Shown: piece after piece, positions 35,794 through 44,760 of the stretch
How positions within the stretch are numbered: position 1 is the stretch's first letter
How the letters are laid out: the number at the start of each line of letters is the position of its first letter
Source: Formosa sediminum
Lineage (GTDB): Bacteria; Bacteroidota; Bacteroidia; Flavobacteriales; Flavobacteriaceae
Assembly: GCF_007197735.1 (NCBI RefSeq)
Contig: NZ_CP041637.1
Location: 1,054,001 to 1,118,000, forward strand
Length of the DNA: 64,000 bases
Reading direction: 5' to 3'
Notes under the pieces: model-generated
What the model saw: only the letters and a program-made list of their open reading frames with translations
What the model was told of the DNA's origin: nothing
Databases searched by the model: none
Position numbers and translations under genes: made by a program

Positions 35794-36480
35794 ATGATAG
35801 ATTTAAATCAACAATTAAAAAATCCAGTTTGGTATGCATTACAAGAAACTCATAAAAAATTTGCGATAACATTTAATGGTGTACAATTTTATAAACCAGA
35901 GATCTGTACGTTTGGTTCTTTTTTTGATGAAGCGAAAACAACAAAACCTGCAAGTGAATATTCAAAAATGTCTGATACATTCTTCTTTGTTTCAGAACAT
36001 CAAACACCAGAAATAGATCTTACTAAAGTGCGTTTAGTAAAAAAAATTGATGGCTGCCAAATGGTTTTAAATACGTTAACAGATGTCTCAATAACAGAAG
36101 ACATTGTAATGTTAGATGAAACACATGTTGATGAAATCTACGATTTGATTTGGTTGGTTATGCCGGGTTTTTATCAAAAAAGAACCTTTGAAATGGGTAA
36201 ATACTTTGGGATTTTTAAGGATGGTAAATTAGTTTCAGTAGCTGGACAGCGCATGCAAACCAACCTTTTTACAGAAGTTAGTGCTGTTGTTACGCATCCT
36301 AATTATACCAGAAAAGGACTGGCTAAGCAGTTAATATCTCATGTAACAAAAGTCATTTTAAAAGAAAATAAAAAACCTATTTTACATACAAATAAAGGTA
36401 ACTTGGCTATTGCGCTTTATGAAAAATTAGGTTACGAGTTAACACGAGATATGAACTGGTGGTTGTACAGTAAAAACTAA
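35794..36480 (+). CDS. GNAT acetyltransferase, FR47-like
   Basis: A 228-residue protein with a C-terminal GNAT domain (about residues 105-225): VSAVVTHPNYTRKGLAKQLISH is the acetyl-CoA site and NLAIALYEKLGYELTRDMNWWLY the last strand, close to the FR47 subgroup. The N-terminal 100 residues are a degenerate second half-domain. The frame is open from 35653, but that part includes the operon terminator, so ATG 35794 (MIDLNQQLKNPVWYAL) is the start. Acceptor unknown. Confidence 0.88.
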   Translation: MIDLNQQLKNPVWYALQETHKKFAITFNGVQFYKPEICTFGSFFDEAKTTKPASEYSKMSDTFFFVSEHQTPEIDLTKVRLVKKIDGCQMVLNTLTDVSITEDIVMLDETHVDEIYDLIWLVMPGFYQKRTFEMGKYFGIFKDGKLVSVAGQRMQTNLFTEVSAVVTHPNYTRKGLAKQLISHVTKVILKENKKPILHTNKGNLAIALYEKLGYELTRDMNWWLYSKN

Positions 36481-36502
36481 AATTATAACTCTGTAGTTAT
36501 AC

Positions 36503-36538
36503 AAAAAGGGAGCAAAGTTGTTACTTTGCTCCCTTTTT
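36503..36538. terminator. Bidirectional terminator between the acetyltransferase and thioredoxin genes
   Basis: Perfect stem AAAAAGGGAGCAAAG / CTTTGCTCCCTTTTT around a 6-nt loop; flanked by A and T runs so it serves both convergent genes. Confidence 0.9.
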
Positions 36539-36567
36539 GTTATCAAATTCTATAAACGTCTTAATTT

Positions 36568-37869
36568 TTATTTTTTAGTATCTAAAAAAGCCATTAATGC
36601 TTCTACATCATTTGGTTTAGATACAATTTTCTTGTCTGTATCTAAAACAAAAAATGTAGGTGTACTAGATACGCCATAAGCTATAGGAATTGGGTTGTCC
36701 CACTTTCCGTAACCGTAAATTTGTGTAAAATCTTGATAATTAGTAATGGTTTTTTCCCAGTTTTCTCGCTCATCTTCTAATCCAATTGCTAATACCTGAA
36801 TATTTTTTTTATTACTTAAATAGTTTTTTAAAACAGGTAATTCAGCTAAACAGTGTGAACACGTACTGCTCCAAAACGTAAGAATATAGTAATCCTTTCC
36901 GTTAAGCTGACTAAGTTTTGTGCTTCCTTGTTTAGAGGGCCAAGAGAAATCTGGAGCAACAGCACCTATAGCTGTATTTTGGAAGGCTTTCATATCCGAT
37001 AGTAATATTTCATCCTTTACTGGATCTAGTAACTTTTGTAAGTGTTTAGATGCAATATAATTTGCAACTTCTTCGTTGTTTTGGTTTTTGAATCGATTCC
37101 AAAGGATTTCTAACATTGCCTTTTGTATGGTTTTTTCTTTTGAAGTTACACCAACAACATCATCAATATTATTTTTATAGGATATGTTTTGGTTTGCATT
37201 ATCTACAAATATATATATGTAGTTTAGTGTTGCATCTATTAAAAACTCTGAGCTTTGTAATATGGGATTACTAAAATCTATAGGGTCAAAATAATGAGTT
37301 TTGTAGTTGTTAAAGTAGGTCGTAGCGTCTTCAAAGGTTGTTGGAGTGTATGTTCTGCTAGCTTTAATAAACTCATGAGCAAGCATGTTTTTAGACTCGT
37401 ATTCTGCCTGTTCTTGTATGTCTTTTAGTTCAATAATACAGGCATTGAATTCTGCTTGGTCTACGGTTTTGTTGCTGTAAATCGTGTTAATTTTATTTTT
37501 AACTACATACATGTCTTGTCTGTATGTAGTGAGTAATTTGTTCTCTTTAGATTCTTGAAAGGAAATGCCTTTATTAGCATCAAAATTAAATACAATGTCT
37601 TCATTATTGTAAATGAAATCAAAATTATATTGATCCTGAGGTAAGGCATAAACGACACGATACATTCCAGGTGGTTGTGTTGCATCTAAAGTCATTTCAA
37701 AATGACCGTCTACTATGGTCGTGTTCGTAATATATTCTGTTTTTGTTGGCTCTAGCTTATATAATATTGCAGCTTTAAATTGCTTTGCAGGTGTAAAAGT
37801 TCCTGTAATTTTATGTTGGGCTATTACTACAGTTGGTAGTAATAATAGTATAAGTAATAATTTTTTCAT
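36568..37869 (-). CDS. Exported thioredoxin-like (TlpA/AhpC-TSA) protein
   Basis: A 433-residue protein with signal peptide MKKLLLILLLLPTVVIAQ, an N-terminal DUF4369-like beta domain (about 20-110, ITGTFTPAKQFKAAILYKL), a helical middle, and a C-terminal thioredoxin fold with the redox pair Cys337-xx-Cys340 (STCSHCLAELP) and the cis-Pro loop VSSTPTFFVLD. It should reduce or exchange disulfides in the periplasm. It is 5 bp downstream of mfd and may be read with it. Confidence 0.9.
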   Translation of the reverse strand: MKKLLLILLLLPTVVIAQHKITGTFTPAKQFKAAILYKLEPTKTEYITNTTIVDGHFEMTLDATQPPGMYRVVYALPQDQYNFDFIYNNEDIVFNFDANKGISFQESKENKLLTTYRQDMYVVKNKINTIYSNKTVDQAEFNACIIELKDIQEQAEYESKNMLAHEFIKASRTYTPTTFEDATTYFNNYKTHYFDPIDFSNPILQSSEFLIDATLNYIYIFVDNANQNISYKNNIDDVVGVTSKEKTIQKAMLEILWNRFKNQNNEEVANYIASKHLQKLLDPVKDEILLSDMKAFQNTAIGAVAPDFSWPSKQGSTKLSQLNGKDYYILTFWSSTCSHCLAELPVLKNYLSNKKNIQVLAIGLEDERENWEKTITNYQDFTQIYGYGKWDNPIPIAYGVSSTPTFFVLDTDKKIVSKPNDVEALMAFLDTKK

Positions 37870-37873
37870 TATT

Positions 37874-40800
37874 TTAGTTTATTATAGGTTGTAAGGCAAG
37901 TAAAGCCTGTTTTACAGTTTTAATATGGTCGAAGGTTAAAAGTAATCGTAAACCAGCTCGGGTTTGTTTTTCCTTCATTTTGCATGCTTTTGGGTTGGCT
38001 TGTACAAATTTTAATACGTTTGTAAAACTAGCACTTTGGTAAAACGAGCTTTGTTGGTCGCTTACAAAATAGCCTACCATTTTACCTTGTTTCATTACGA
38101 GTTTTTCTATTCCAATTTTTGTGGCTAGCCATTTTACACGAACACTATTTAGTAAATCTACTACTTGTGTTGGCAATTCTCCAAAGCGGTCTATGAGTTC
38201 CTTCTCGAAGGTTATTAATTCGTCTTCGGTCTTTAACTGATTGAGTTGGGTATACAGATTTAAACGCTCTGCGATATTATTTACATAATCGTCTGGGAAT
38301 AGTAATTCAAAATCGGTGTCTATGGTAATATCTTTTACGTATTCTTTAGGTTTACCATCCTCTGGATATAAATCTTTAAATTCGTTTTCTTTTAGTTCTT
38401 CAATGGCTTCATTTAAAATTTTATGGTATGTATCAAAACCAATATCATTTATAAATCCGCTTTGTTCGCCACCTAATAAATCTCCTGCACCACGAATTTC
38501 CAAATCCTTCATCGCGATATTAAATCCGCTCCCTAATTCGGTAAATTGTTCAAGAGCGGTAATACGTTTTCTAGCATCTGCAGTCATTGCCGAATATTCT
38601 GGAGTAATAAAGTAGCAGAAGGCTTTTTTGTTACTTCTACCAACGCGACCACGCATTTGGTGCAAGTCGCTTAATCCAAAGTTATTGGCGTTATTTATAA
38701 AAATAGTATTGGCATTTGGTACGTCTAAACCGCTTTCTACAATGGTGGTGCTTACCAATACATCAAAATCCCCATTCATAAAACTAAGCATTAAACTCTC
38801 AAGTTTTTTTCCTTCCATTTGGCCGTGTCCGATACCTACTTTGGCATCTGGAACCAAACGCTGAATTAAGCCTGCTACTTCTTTAATATTCTCAATCCGG
38901 TTATGGATGAAATATATTTGTCCGCCACGCTGAATTTCGTAACTCACAGCATCGCGAATGGTTTCTTCTTCAAGACGGATAACATTACTTTCAATTGGGT
39001 AACGGTTTGGTGGCGGTGTTGTAATTACAGATAAATCTCGCGCAGCCATTAGACTAAATTGCAATGTTCTCGGGATTGGTGTTGCTGTTAATGTAAGAAC
39101 ATCTACATTTTCTTTTAATGTTTTTAATTTTTCTTTAACCGCTACTCCAAATTTTTGCTCTTCGTCTACAATTAATAAGCCTAAATCTTTAAACACAACG
39201 CTTTTATTTGCAAGTTGGTGTGTTCCTATTATAATATCTACGTGTCCTTTTTCTAAACGTTCTAAAGTATCGCGTTTTTCTTTTGCTGTTCTAAAACGGT
39301 TAACATAATCTACCGTAACAGGGAAGTCTTTTAAACGCTCTTTAAATGTTTTGTGATGTTGATAGGCTAAAATGGTTGTTGGTACTAATACAGCAACTTG
39401 TTTGCCGTTGTCTACAGCTTTAAAAGCTGCACGAATAGCGACTTCTGTCTTACCAAAGCCTACATCGCCACAAACCAATCGGTCCATTGGGCGTTCGCTC
39501 TCCATATCGTTTTTAATATCGGCGGTAGAGGTGCTTTGGTCTGGAGTGTCTTCGTAAATAAACGAGGCTTCTAGTTCGTGCTGTAAGTAGCTGTCTGGAT
39601 TATATTGGTATCCTTTTTCAAGTTTTCTTTTGGCGTATAACTGTATCAAGTTAAAGGCAATTTCTTTAACTCTGGTTTTCGTTTTTTGTTTTAACGTTTT
39701 CCATGCGTTACTGCCTAGTTTATGAATTTTTGGCGGCTTACCATCTTTACCATTAAACTTGGTTATTTTATGGAGCGCGTGTATACTTAAATATAAAATA
39801 TCGCGCTCGCCGTAAATTAATTTTATGGCTTCTTGTTTTTTGCCTTCAACATCTATTTTTTGCAGTCCACCAAAGCGTCCAACCCCATGATCGATATGTG
39901 TAACATAGTCGCCAATTTCTAAGTTAGTAAGTTCTTTAAGGGTAATAGATTGCTTTTTAGCATATCCGTTTTTAAGACTAAATTTATGGTAGCGTTCAAA
40001 GATTTGATGGTCTGTATAACACAATACTTTATTGGTGTGGTCTATAAACCCTTGATGTAATGATAAGACAATAGCTTGATAAGAGACACCTTGTTCTGTG
40101 TCCTGAAAAATATCGTGAAAACGTTTGGCTTGTTGTTCGCTAACGCAGGCAATATAATTAGTATACCCTTTGTTATGATTGCTATTTAAATCGTTTATTA
40201 AAAGATCAAATTGCTTGTTAAAAGAAGGTTGCGGTGTGGTATTAAAAACAATACCCGTGTCTATACTGTTAGTAAAATAATAACCGCTCCCAAACTCGAC
40301 TACAGTAAACTTTAAAAGTTGCTTTTTTAAGAGCTCAGCATTACAAAATAACTCACTAGGTGTGTTGTGTTTTAAATCTGAATTTAAGTTTTCAAAAGCT
40401 TCTTCTGCTTTCTTAAAAAGCACATCGCTACCAGAAAATAGGAGTTGGGAGTTTTTTGAAAATATAACCGTTTTAGACGACATATATTTTAAAAAGCTTT
40501 CACGGTTTTCGTCTAATTGTTTGTTTTCAACATTTGGAATGATGTTGATTTTTTTTATTTGTTCTGTAGAGAGTTGTGTTTCTACATCAAACGTTCTTAT
40601 ACTATCTACATCATCTCCAAAAAACTCAATACGGTAAGGCTCGTCGTGAGAGAATGAAAATACATCTACAATACCTCCACGGACGGAAAACTCGCCAGGT
40701 TCTGTAACAAAATCTACACGTTTAAATTTGTATTCAAATAAGATTTCATTTACAAAATCTATTGATAAATTGTCGTTAACGGCTATTTTTAGCGTATTGC

Positions 40801-41218
40801 GTTCCAGTTCTTTTTTGGTTACTACTTTCTCAAATAAAGCATCTGTATAGGTAACAATTATGGCTGGCTTTTTACGCGAATTTATGCGGTTTAAAACTTC
40901 GGCACGTAAAAGTACGTTAGCGTTATCGGTTTCTTCTATTTGGTAGGGTCTGCGATAACTTCCAGGATAAAATAAGACGTCTTTAGTATTTAAAAGTTGT
41001 TCTAAATCGTTTAAATAATAAGCAGCTTCTTCTTTATCGTTAAAAATTAATAGGAAAGGTTTTTGGGCGTACTTAAAAACTTCGGCGATTACTAAAGAAA
41101 ACGATGAGCCTACAAGACCTTTTAAAACCGTTTTACTCTCATTTTTAGAAATGGCAAGTTGCAAATCTTGCGTCTGCAAAGTTTGTGCAAATGTTTGCAA
41201 GAGGTTGTTTTTACTCAA
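37874..41218 (-). CDS. mfd: Transcription-repair coupling factor
   Basis: A 1114-residue ATP-dependent translocase that removes stalled RNA polymerase and recruits UvrA. Regions in order: UvrB-homology part (about 1-330, GGIVDVFSFSHDEPYRIEFFG), RNA polymerase-interacting domain (about 425-510, GDYVTHIDHGVGRFGGLQKI), RecG-like helicase motor with Walker A GDVGFGKTEVA, Walker B VDEEQ, TATPIPRTLQ and QMRGRVGRS, and C-terminal TRCF domain. The start is a TTG; no ATG lies nearby, and a TATATTTG box 16 nt upstream supports it. Confidence 0.97.
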   Translation of the reverse strand: MSKNNLLQTFAQTLQTQDLQLAISKNESKTVLKGLVGSSFSLVIAEVFKYAQKPFLLIFNDKEEAAYYLNDLEQLLNTKDVLFYPGSYRRPYQIEETDNANVLLRAEVLNRINSRKKPAIIVTYTDALFEKVVTKKELERNTLKIAVNDNLSIDFVNEILFEYKFKRVDFVTEPGEFSVRGGIVDVFSFSHDEPYRIEFFGDDVDSIRTFDVETQLSTEQIKKINIIPNVENKQLDENRESFLKYMSSKTVIFSKNSQLLFSGSDVLFKKAEEAFENLNSDLKHNTPSELFCNAELLKKQLLKFTVVEFGSGYYFTNSIDTGIVFNTTPQPSFNKQFDLLINDLNSNHNKGYTNYIACVSEQQAKRFHDIFQDTEQGVSYQAIVLSLHQGFIDHTNKVLCYTDHQIFERYHKFSLKNGYAKKQSITLKELTNLEIGDYVTHIDHGVGRFGGLQKIDVEGKKQEAIKLIYGERDILYLSIHALHKITKFNGKDGKPPKIHKLGSNAWKTLKQKTKTRVKEIAFNLIQLYAKRKLEKGYQYNPDSYLQHELEASFIYEDTPDQSTSTADIKNDMESERPMDRLVCGDVGFGKTEVAIRAAFKAVDNGKQVAVLVPTTILAYQHHKTFKERLKDFPVTVDYVNRFRTAKEKRDTLERLEKGHVDIIIGTHQLANKSVVFKDLGLLIVDEEQKFGVAVKEKLKTLKENVDVLTLTATPIPRTLQFSLMAARDLSVITTPPPNRYPIESNVIRLEEETIRDAVSYEIQRGGQIYFIHNRIENIKEVAGLIQRLVPDAKVGIGHGQMEGKKLESLMLSFMNGDFDVLVSTTIVESGLDVPNANTIFINNANNFGLSDLHQMRGRVGRSNKKAFCYFITPEYSAMTADARKRITALEQFTELGSGFNIAMKDLEIRGAGDLLGGEQSGFINDIGFDTYHKILNEAIEELKENEFKDLYPEDGKPKEYVKDITIDTDFELLFPDDYVNNIAERLNLYTQLNQLKTEDELITFEKELIDRFGELPTQVVDLLNSVRVKWLATKIGIEKLVMKQGKMVGYFVSDQQSSFYQSASFTNVLKFVQANPKACKMKEKQTRAGLRLLLTFDHIKTVKQALLALQPIIN

Positions 41219-41234
41219 GGCAATTTATTTTTTA

Positions 41235-41242
41235 CAAATATA
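41235..41242 (-). promoter_or_regulatory. Putative -7 box of mfd (TATATTTG)
   Basis: An exact TAnnTTTG match on the minus strand, 16 nt before the TTG start of mfd. Confidence 0.45.
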
Positions 41243-41394
41243 AGGTATGCGTTTATAAATAATGTTAACGATTTATAAAATTAAAAACTGACAATAATTT
41301 AATTTTTATTAAATTAGAGAGAAAAATTTATGAAAAATTAAATTTATTAACAATTAAAGTTTATTTATATTAGTCGCCTCAAAAAATAAAAGAT

Positions 41395-41823
41395 ATGTCT
41401 TATTCAAAATTATTTGGTAGCGGATTTACAGAACGTAATAAAGATCATTTCGCAGCTATAGTTCGTGTTGCTATGGATGATGGTATGATTTCTGAAGATG
41501 AAAAAGCTTTTTTAGACCGATTAGCTAGAAATTTACAAATAAATGAGCACGATTACGAGCAGATTTTATTGGATTATAAAACACACCCAATAAATCCGCC
41601 TCATGAATTTAATCAAAGGTTAGAGCGTTTATATGATTTAGCACGTATGGTAAATTTAGACCATATAAATGGTGAAAGTGAAATTGTATTACTTCGTAAA
41701 ATGGCTTATGGTTTAGGGTTTTCTTCAAGCAGTGTAAATGCAGTTGTAGATAAGGCTTTAGATTTAGTGGCTAACGAAGCAGATTTAGAAACCTTTATTC
41801 TAGAGATGAAAAAAGAGAAGTAA
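41395..41823 (+). CDS. TerB-like protein
   Basis: A 142-residue all-helical protein of the TerB superfamily (tellurite resistance-type). The conserved acidic helix is VRVAMDDGMISEDEKAFLDRLARNL (read in two parts, residues 25-49) with the DDG metal-binding-like motif. Stand-alone TerB domains are thought to act as calcium- or metal-linked signalling modules near membranes; no other ter gene is nearby, so tellurite resistance is unlikely. Stops before a perfect bidirectional terminator. Confidence 0.85.
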   Translation: MSYSKLFGSGFTERNKDHFAAIVRVAMDDGMISEDEKAFLDRLARNLQINEHDYEQILLDYKTHPINPPHEFNQRLERLYDLARMVNLDHINGESEIVLLRKMAYGLGFSSSSVNAVVDKALDLVANEADLETFILEMKKEK

Positions 41824-41840
41824 TATTAAGCTTCTGCCAA

Positions 41841-41880
41841 AAATAAAAAGCGACCATTTTAAAATGGTCGCTTTTTATTT
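41841..41880. terminator. Bidirectional terminator between the terB-like gene and fbp
   Basis: A 40-bp perfect palindrome centred at 41860/41861 (core GCGACCATTTT/AAAATGGTCGC with A/T flanks). It serves both convergent genes. Confidence 0.92.
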
Positions 41881-41884
41881 GGTT

Positions 41885-42898
41885 TTATTTCTTTACGGCA
41901 TTGCGTTCAAACTCTTCAGCTTTTTCAACCATATTTTTACTTCCACACATAAAAGGGACACGTTGGTGTAATTCTGTAGGTTTAATATCCATAATGCGTT
42001 GGAATCCGTCACTTGCTTTTCCATTAGCTTGTTCTGCTAAGAATGCCATGGGATTACATTCGTATAATAAACGGAGTTTTCCTTGTGGGTTTTTAGAACT
42101 TTTTGGATATAAATAAATACCACCTTTAATCATGTTTCTATGGAAATCTGAAACTAAAGATCCAATATATCTAGACGTATATGGTCTGTCTCCTTCTTCC
42201 ATTTGGCAATACTTTATATAATCTTTTATTCCTTGTGGGAAATGGATGTAATTTCCTTCATTACATGAGTAAATGTTCCCGTCTTCAGGGAAAGACATGT
42301 CTGGGTGAGAAAGATAAAATGTTCCAATAGCTGGGTTTAATGTAAATCCGTTAACACCAGCTCCTGTTGTATACACTAGCATGGTAGAGGTTCCGTAAAC
42401 CACATAACCAGCAGCTACTTGTTGGTTTCCTTCTTGTAAAAAATCATCTATGGTCACAGGAGTTCCTACTGGAGTAACGCGTCTGTAAATAGAGAAGATT
42501 GTTCCTACAGAAACGTTTACGTCTATATTAGAAGATCCGTCAAGAGGGTCTATTAATACAATATATTTATTTTGATTTTTAGAATCTTGACTATTAATTG
42601 TAATAAAATCGTCTTCTTCTTCACTAGCAATACCACAAACAATATTTCTCTTTTTTAGTGTCTGAATAAAGATGTCGTTTGCGTAAACATCTAGTTTTTG
42701 TTGGTCTTCACCTTGAATATTTACATCGCCAGCTGCTCCAATGATGTCTACTAATCCAGCTTTGTTTACTTCGTGATTTACAACTTTTGCAGCTAATCGT
42801 ATAGAATTTAATAATCGTGTTAACTCTCCTGTGGTGTACTTAAAAGCGCTTTGATTTTCGATTATAAATTCACCTAATGTTTTGTTTTGTCCTGACAT
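41885..42898 (-). CDS. fbp: Class I fructose-1,6-bisphosphatase
   Basis: A 337-residue enzyme that converts fructose 1,6-bisphosphate to fructose 6-phosphate in gluconeogenesis. The class I metal site is [10 protein letters not shown], preceded by a Glu-rich SEEEDDF; substrate site residues are in [21 protein letters not shown], and [18 protein letters not shown] completes the family signature. Single gene. Together with ppc it supports growth on non-sugar carbon sources. Confidence 0.97.
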   Translation of the reverse strand: MSGQNKTLGEFIIENQSAFKYTTGELTRLLNSIRLAAKVVNHEVNKAGLVDIIGAAGDVNIQGEDQQKLDVYANDIFIQTLKKRNIVCGIASEEEDDFITINSQDSKNQNKYIVLIDPLDGSSNIDVNVSVGTIFSIYRRVTPVGTPVTIDDFLQEGNQQVAAGYVVYGTSTMLVYTTGAGVNGFTLNPAIGTFYLSHPDMSFPEDGNIYSCNEGNYIHFPQGIKDYIKYCQMEEGDRPYTSRYIGSLVSDFHRNMIKGGIYLYPKSSKNPQGKLRLLYECNPMAFLAEQANGKASDGFQRIMDIKPTELHQRVPFMCGSKNMVEKAEEFERNAVKK

Positions 42899-42984
42899 TT
42901 AATGGTAATGTTTGTTTTTACAAATATCGTACTTTTTGTTAAACTATAACGTTTGAGTTAAAATTATAATCCATTCATTTTATA

Positions 42985-42992
42985 TATATTTG
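42985..42992 (+). promoter_or_regulatory. Putative -7 box of the GNAT-aspartate kinase pair (TATATTTG)
   Basis: An exact TAnnTTTG match, 18 nt before the ATG at 43011. No good -33 element at standard spacing. Confidence 0.45.
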
Positions 42993-43010
42993 AAGACTTA
43001 AATAATTATT

Positions 43011-43490
43011 ATGAATATTAAAATTAGACCGGCTAAAATTGAAGATATGTCAGCCGTACTAGAACTAATTTACGAATTAGCTATTTATGAAAAAGAGCCA
43101 GAAGCAGTAGAGGTTACAGTAGCTGATTTAGAACGCGATGGATTTGGCGAGACCCCATTATTTAAATGTTTTGTTGCTGAAATTGAAGGCGCTGTAAAAG
43201 GAATTGCTTTAGTATATAACCGCTATTCTACATGGAAAGGTCCAATTATTCATTTGGAAGATTTAATAGTAAATAAAGATTTTAGAGGTGCAGGAGTTGG
43301 TACCGCTTTACTTAATGAAGTGGTTAAATATGGCTACAATAAAGGTGCAAAACGTATTAATTGGGAAGTTATAGATTGGAATGAACCTGCAATTGCTTTT
43401 TACGAAAGTAAAGGAGCAAAAGTGTTACGCGATTGGGATGTGGTACAATTAGACCAAGCGAGCATAAAAAATTATATTGATACTCTATAA
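43011..43490 (+). CDS. GNAT acetyltransferase, SSAT-like
   Basis: A 159-residue GNAT enzyme with the acetyl-CoA loop DFRGAGVGTALLNEVVKYG and the C-terminal WNEPAIAFYESKGAKVL strand-helix. ELIYELAIYEKEPEAV at the N-terminus and IIHLEDLIVN resemble diamine (spermidine/thialysine) N-acetyltransferases. The exact acceptor is not provable here; polyamine or lysine-like amines are likely. Its stop (43488-43490) directly precedes the ATG of aspartate kinase, so the two are one operon. Confidence 0.88.
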   Translation: MNIKIRPAKIEDMSAVLELIYELAIYEKEPEAVEVTVADLERDGFGETPLFKCFVAEIEGAVKGIALVYNRYSTWKGPIIHLEDLIVNKDFRGAGVGTALLNEVVKYGYNKGAKRINWEVIDWNEPAIAFYESKGAKVLRDWDVVQLDQASIKNYIDTL

Positions 43491-44738
43491 ATGAATGTAT
43501 TTAAATTTGGAGGAGCTTCAATAAAAGATGCTAATGGGGTTAAAAATCTAGCAGCAATTTTAAATGAGTATTCCAAAACATATCCTGTTGTTGTTATTTC
43601 GGCAATGGGTAAAACTACTAATGCTTTAGAAGATGTTATAGATAATTATTTGTATCATACTTCAGCTTTGGAGGCTTCTATTCAAGTGGTATTAGACTAT
43701 CATAATACAATCATTTCAGAATTGTTTCTAGATTCTGAAGATTCTATTTTTATAGCCATAGCGTCTATAATTAACGACCTAAAAATGTTTTTGAAAACTA
43801 ATGCGTCTACAGATTATAACTTTGTGTACGACCAGATTATTGGGTATGGCGAATTACTTTCAACAACTATAGTTAGTCGGTATTTAAATGTATTAGGTAT
43901 ACAAAATAAATGGTTAGATGTTAGGAAGTATATACATACAGATGCCAGTTACAGACGCGCAAATGTAAATTGGGAACAAACTGTTAAAGACATATCGACT
44001 TTACAACAACATAAAATAATATACCTAACGCAAGGTTTTTTAGGTGCTAATGGCAATTGTACAACAACCTTAGGAAGAGAAGGGAGTGATTATACTGCAG
44101 CCATTTTTGCATATGCTTTAAATGCTAAAAGTGTAACTATCTGGAAAGATGTTCCGGGAGTGCTTAATGCCGATCCTAGGTATTTTAAAGATGCCCAATT
44201 GCTTGAACAATTATCTTATTCTGAAGCTATAGAATTAGCATTTTATGGCGCAAGTGTAATTCATCCTAAAACCTTACAACCATTACATCAAAAAGACATT
44301 ACACTGTTTGTAAAATCTTTTTTAAATCCATTGTCTAAGGGCACAAAAATAAATTCAGATCCGGGTCTAGTACCAGCTATACCCTGTTATATTGTTAAGA
44401 AAAATCAAGTATTAATACAAATATCTTCTTTAGATTTTTCTTACATTGTAGAAGAAAATATTAGTGATATTTTTAATATTTTACATCGCTTTAAAATGAA
44501 AGTCGACTTAATTCAGAATTCAGCCATTAGTTTTTCTGTTTGTGTAGAGGATGTTTTTAATAATCTAAAACACGTTTTAGAGCATTTTAGCGTTACTTAT
44601 AATGTTACCTATATACCTAAAGTTACCTTATATACGGTTAGACATTATAATTCTAACGCTATAAATTCTATAACAAAAAATAAAAACATTCTATTACAAC
44701 AACGTACACTAGATACGTTACAAATAGTAACTAAATAA
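43491..44738 (+). CDS. Aspartate kinase, monofunctional
   Basis: A 415-residue enzyme that phosphorylates aspartate, the first step to lysine, threonine and methionine. Kinase motifs: FKFGGASIKDANGV at the start, VVISAMGKTTNALEDV, TLGREGSDYTAAIFA, KDVPGVLNADPR and EAIELAFYGASVIHPKT. The C-terminal 110 residues should be the ACT regulatory part but are diverged, so feedback control may differ from the usual lysine or threonine type. Starts immediately after the acetyltransferase gene. Confidence 0.92.
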   Translation: MNVFKFGGASIKDANGVKNLAAILNEYSKTYPVVVISAMGKTTNALEDVIDNYLYHTSALEASIQVVLDYHNTIISELFLDSEDSIFIAIASIINDLKMFLKTNASTDYNFVYDQIIGYGELLSTTIVSRYLNVLGIQNKWLDVRKYIHTDASYRRANVNWEQTVKDISTLQQHKIIYLTQGFLGANGNCTTTLGREGSDYTAAIFAYALNAKSVTIWKDVPGVLNADPRYFKDAQLLEQLSYSEAIELAFYGASVIHPKTLQPLHQKDITLFVKSFLNPLSKGTKINSDPGLVPAIPCYIVKKNQVLIQISSLDFSYIVEENISDIFNILHRFKMKVDLIQNSAISFSVCVEDVFNNLKHVLEHFSVTYNVTYIPKVTLYTVRHYNSNAINSITKNKNILLQQRTLDTLQIVTK

Positions 44739-44747
44739 ACAATTCAC

Positions 44748-44755
44748 TACATTTG
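44748..44755 (+). promoter_or_regulatory. -7 box 5 nt before the acyltransferase start (TACATTTG)
   Basis: An exact TAnnTTTG match at 44748-44755; the ATG follows at 44761. A transcript starting about 7 nt after the box would begin at or next to the ATG and so be leaderless. Confidence 0.4.
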
Positions 44756-44760
44756 CGACC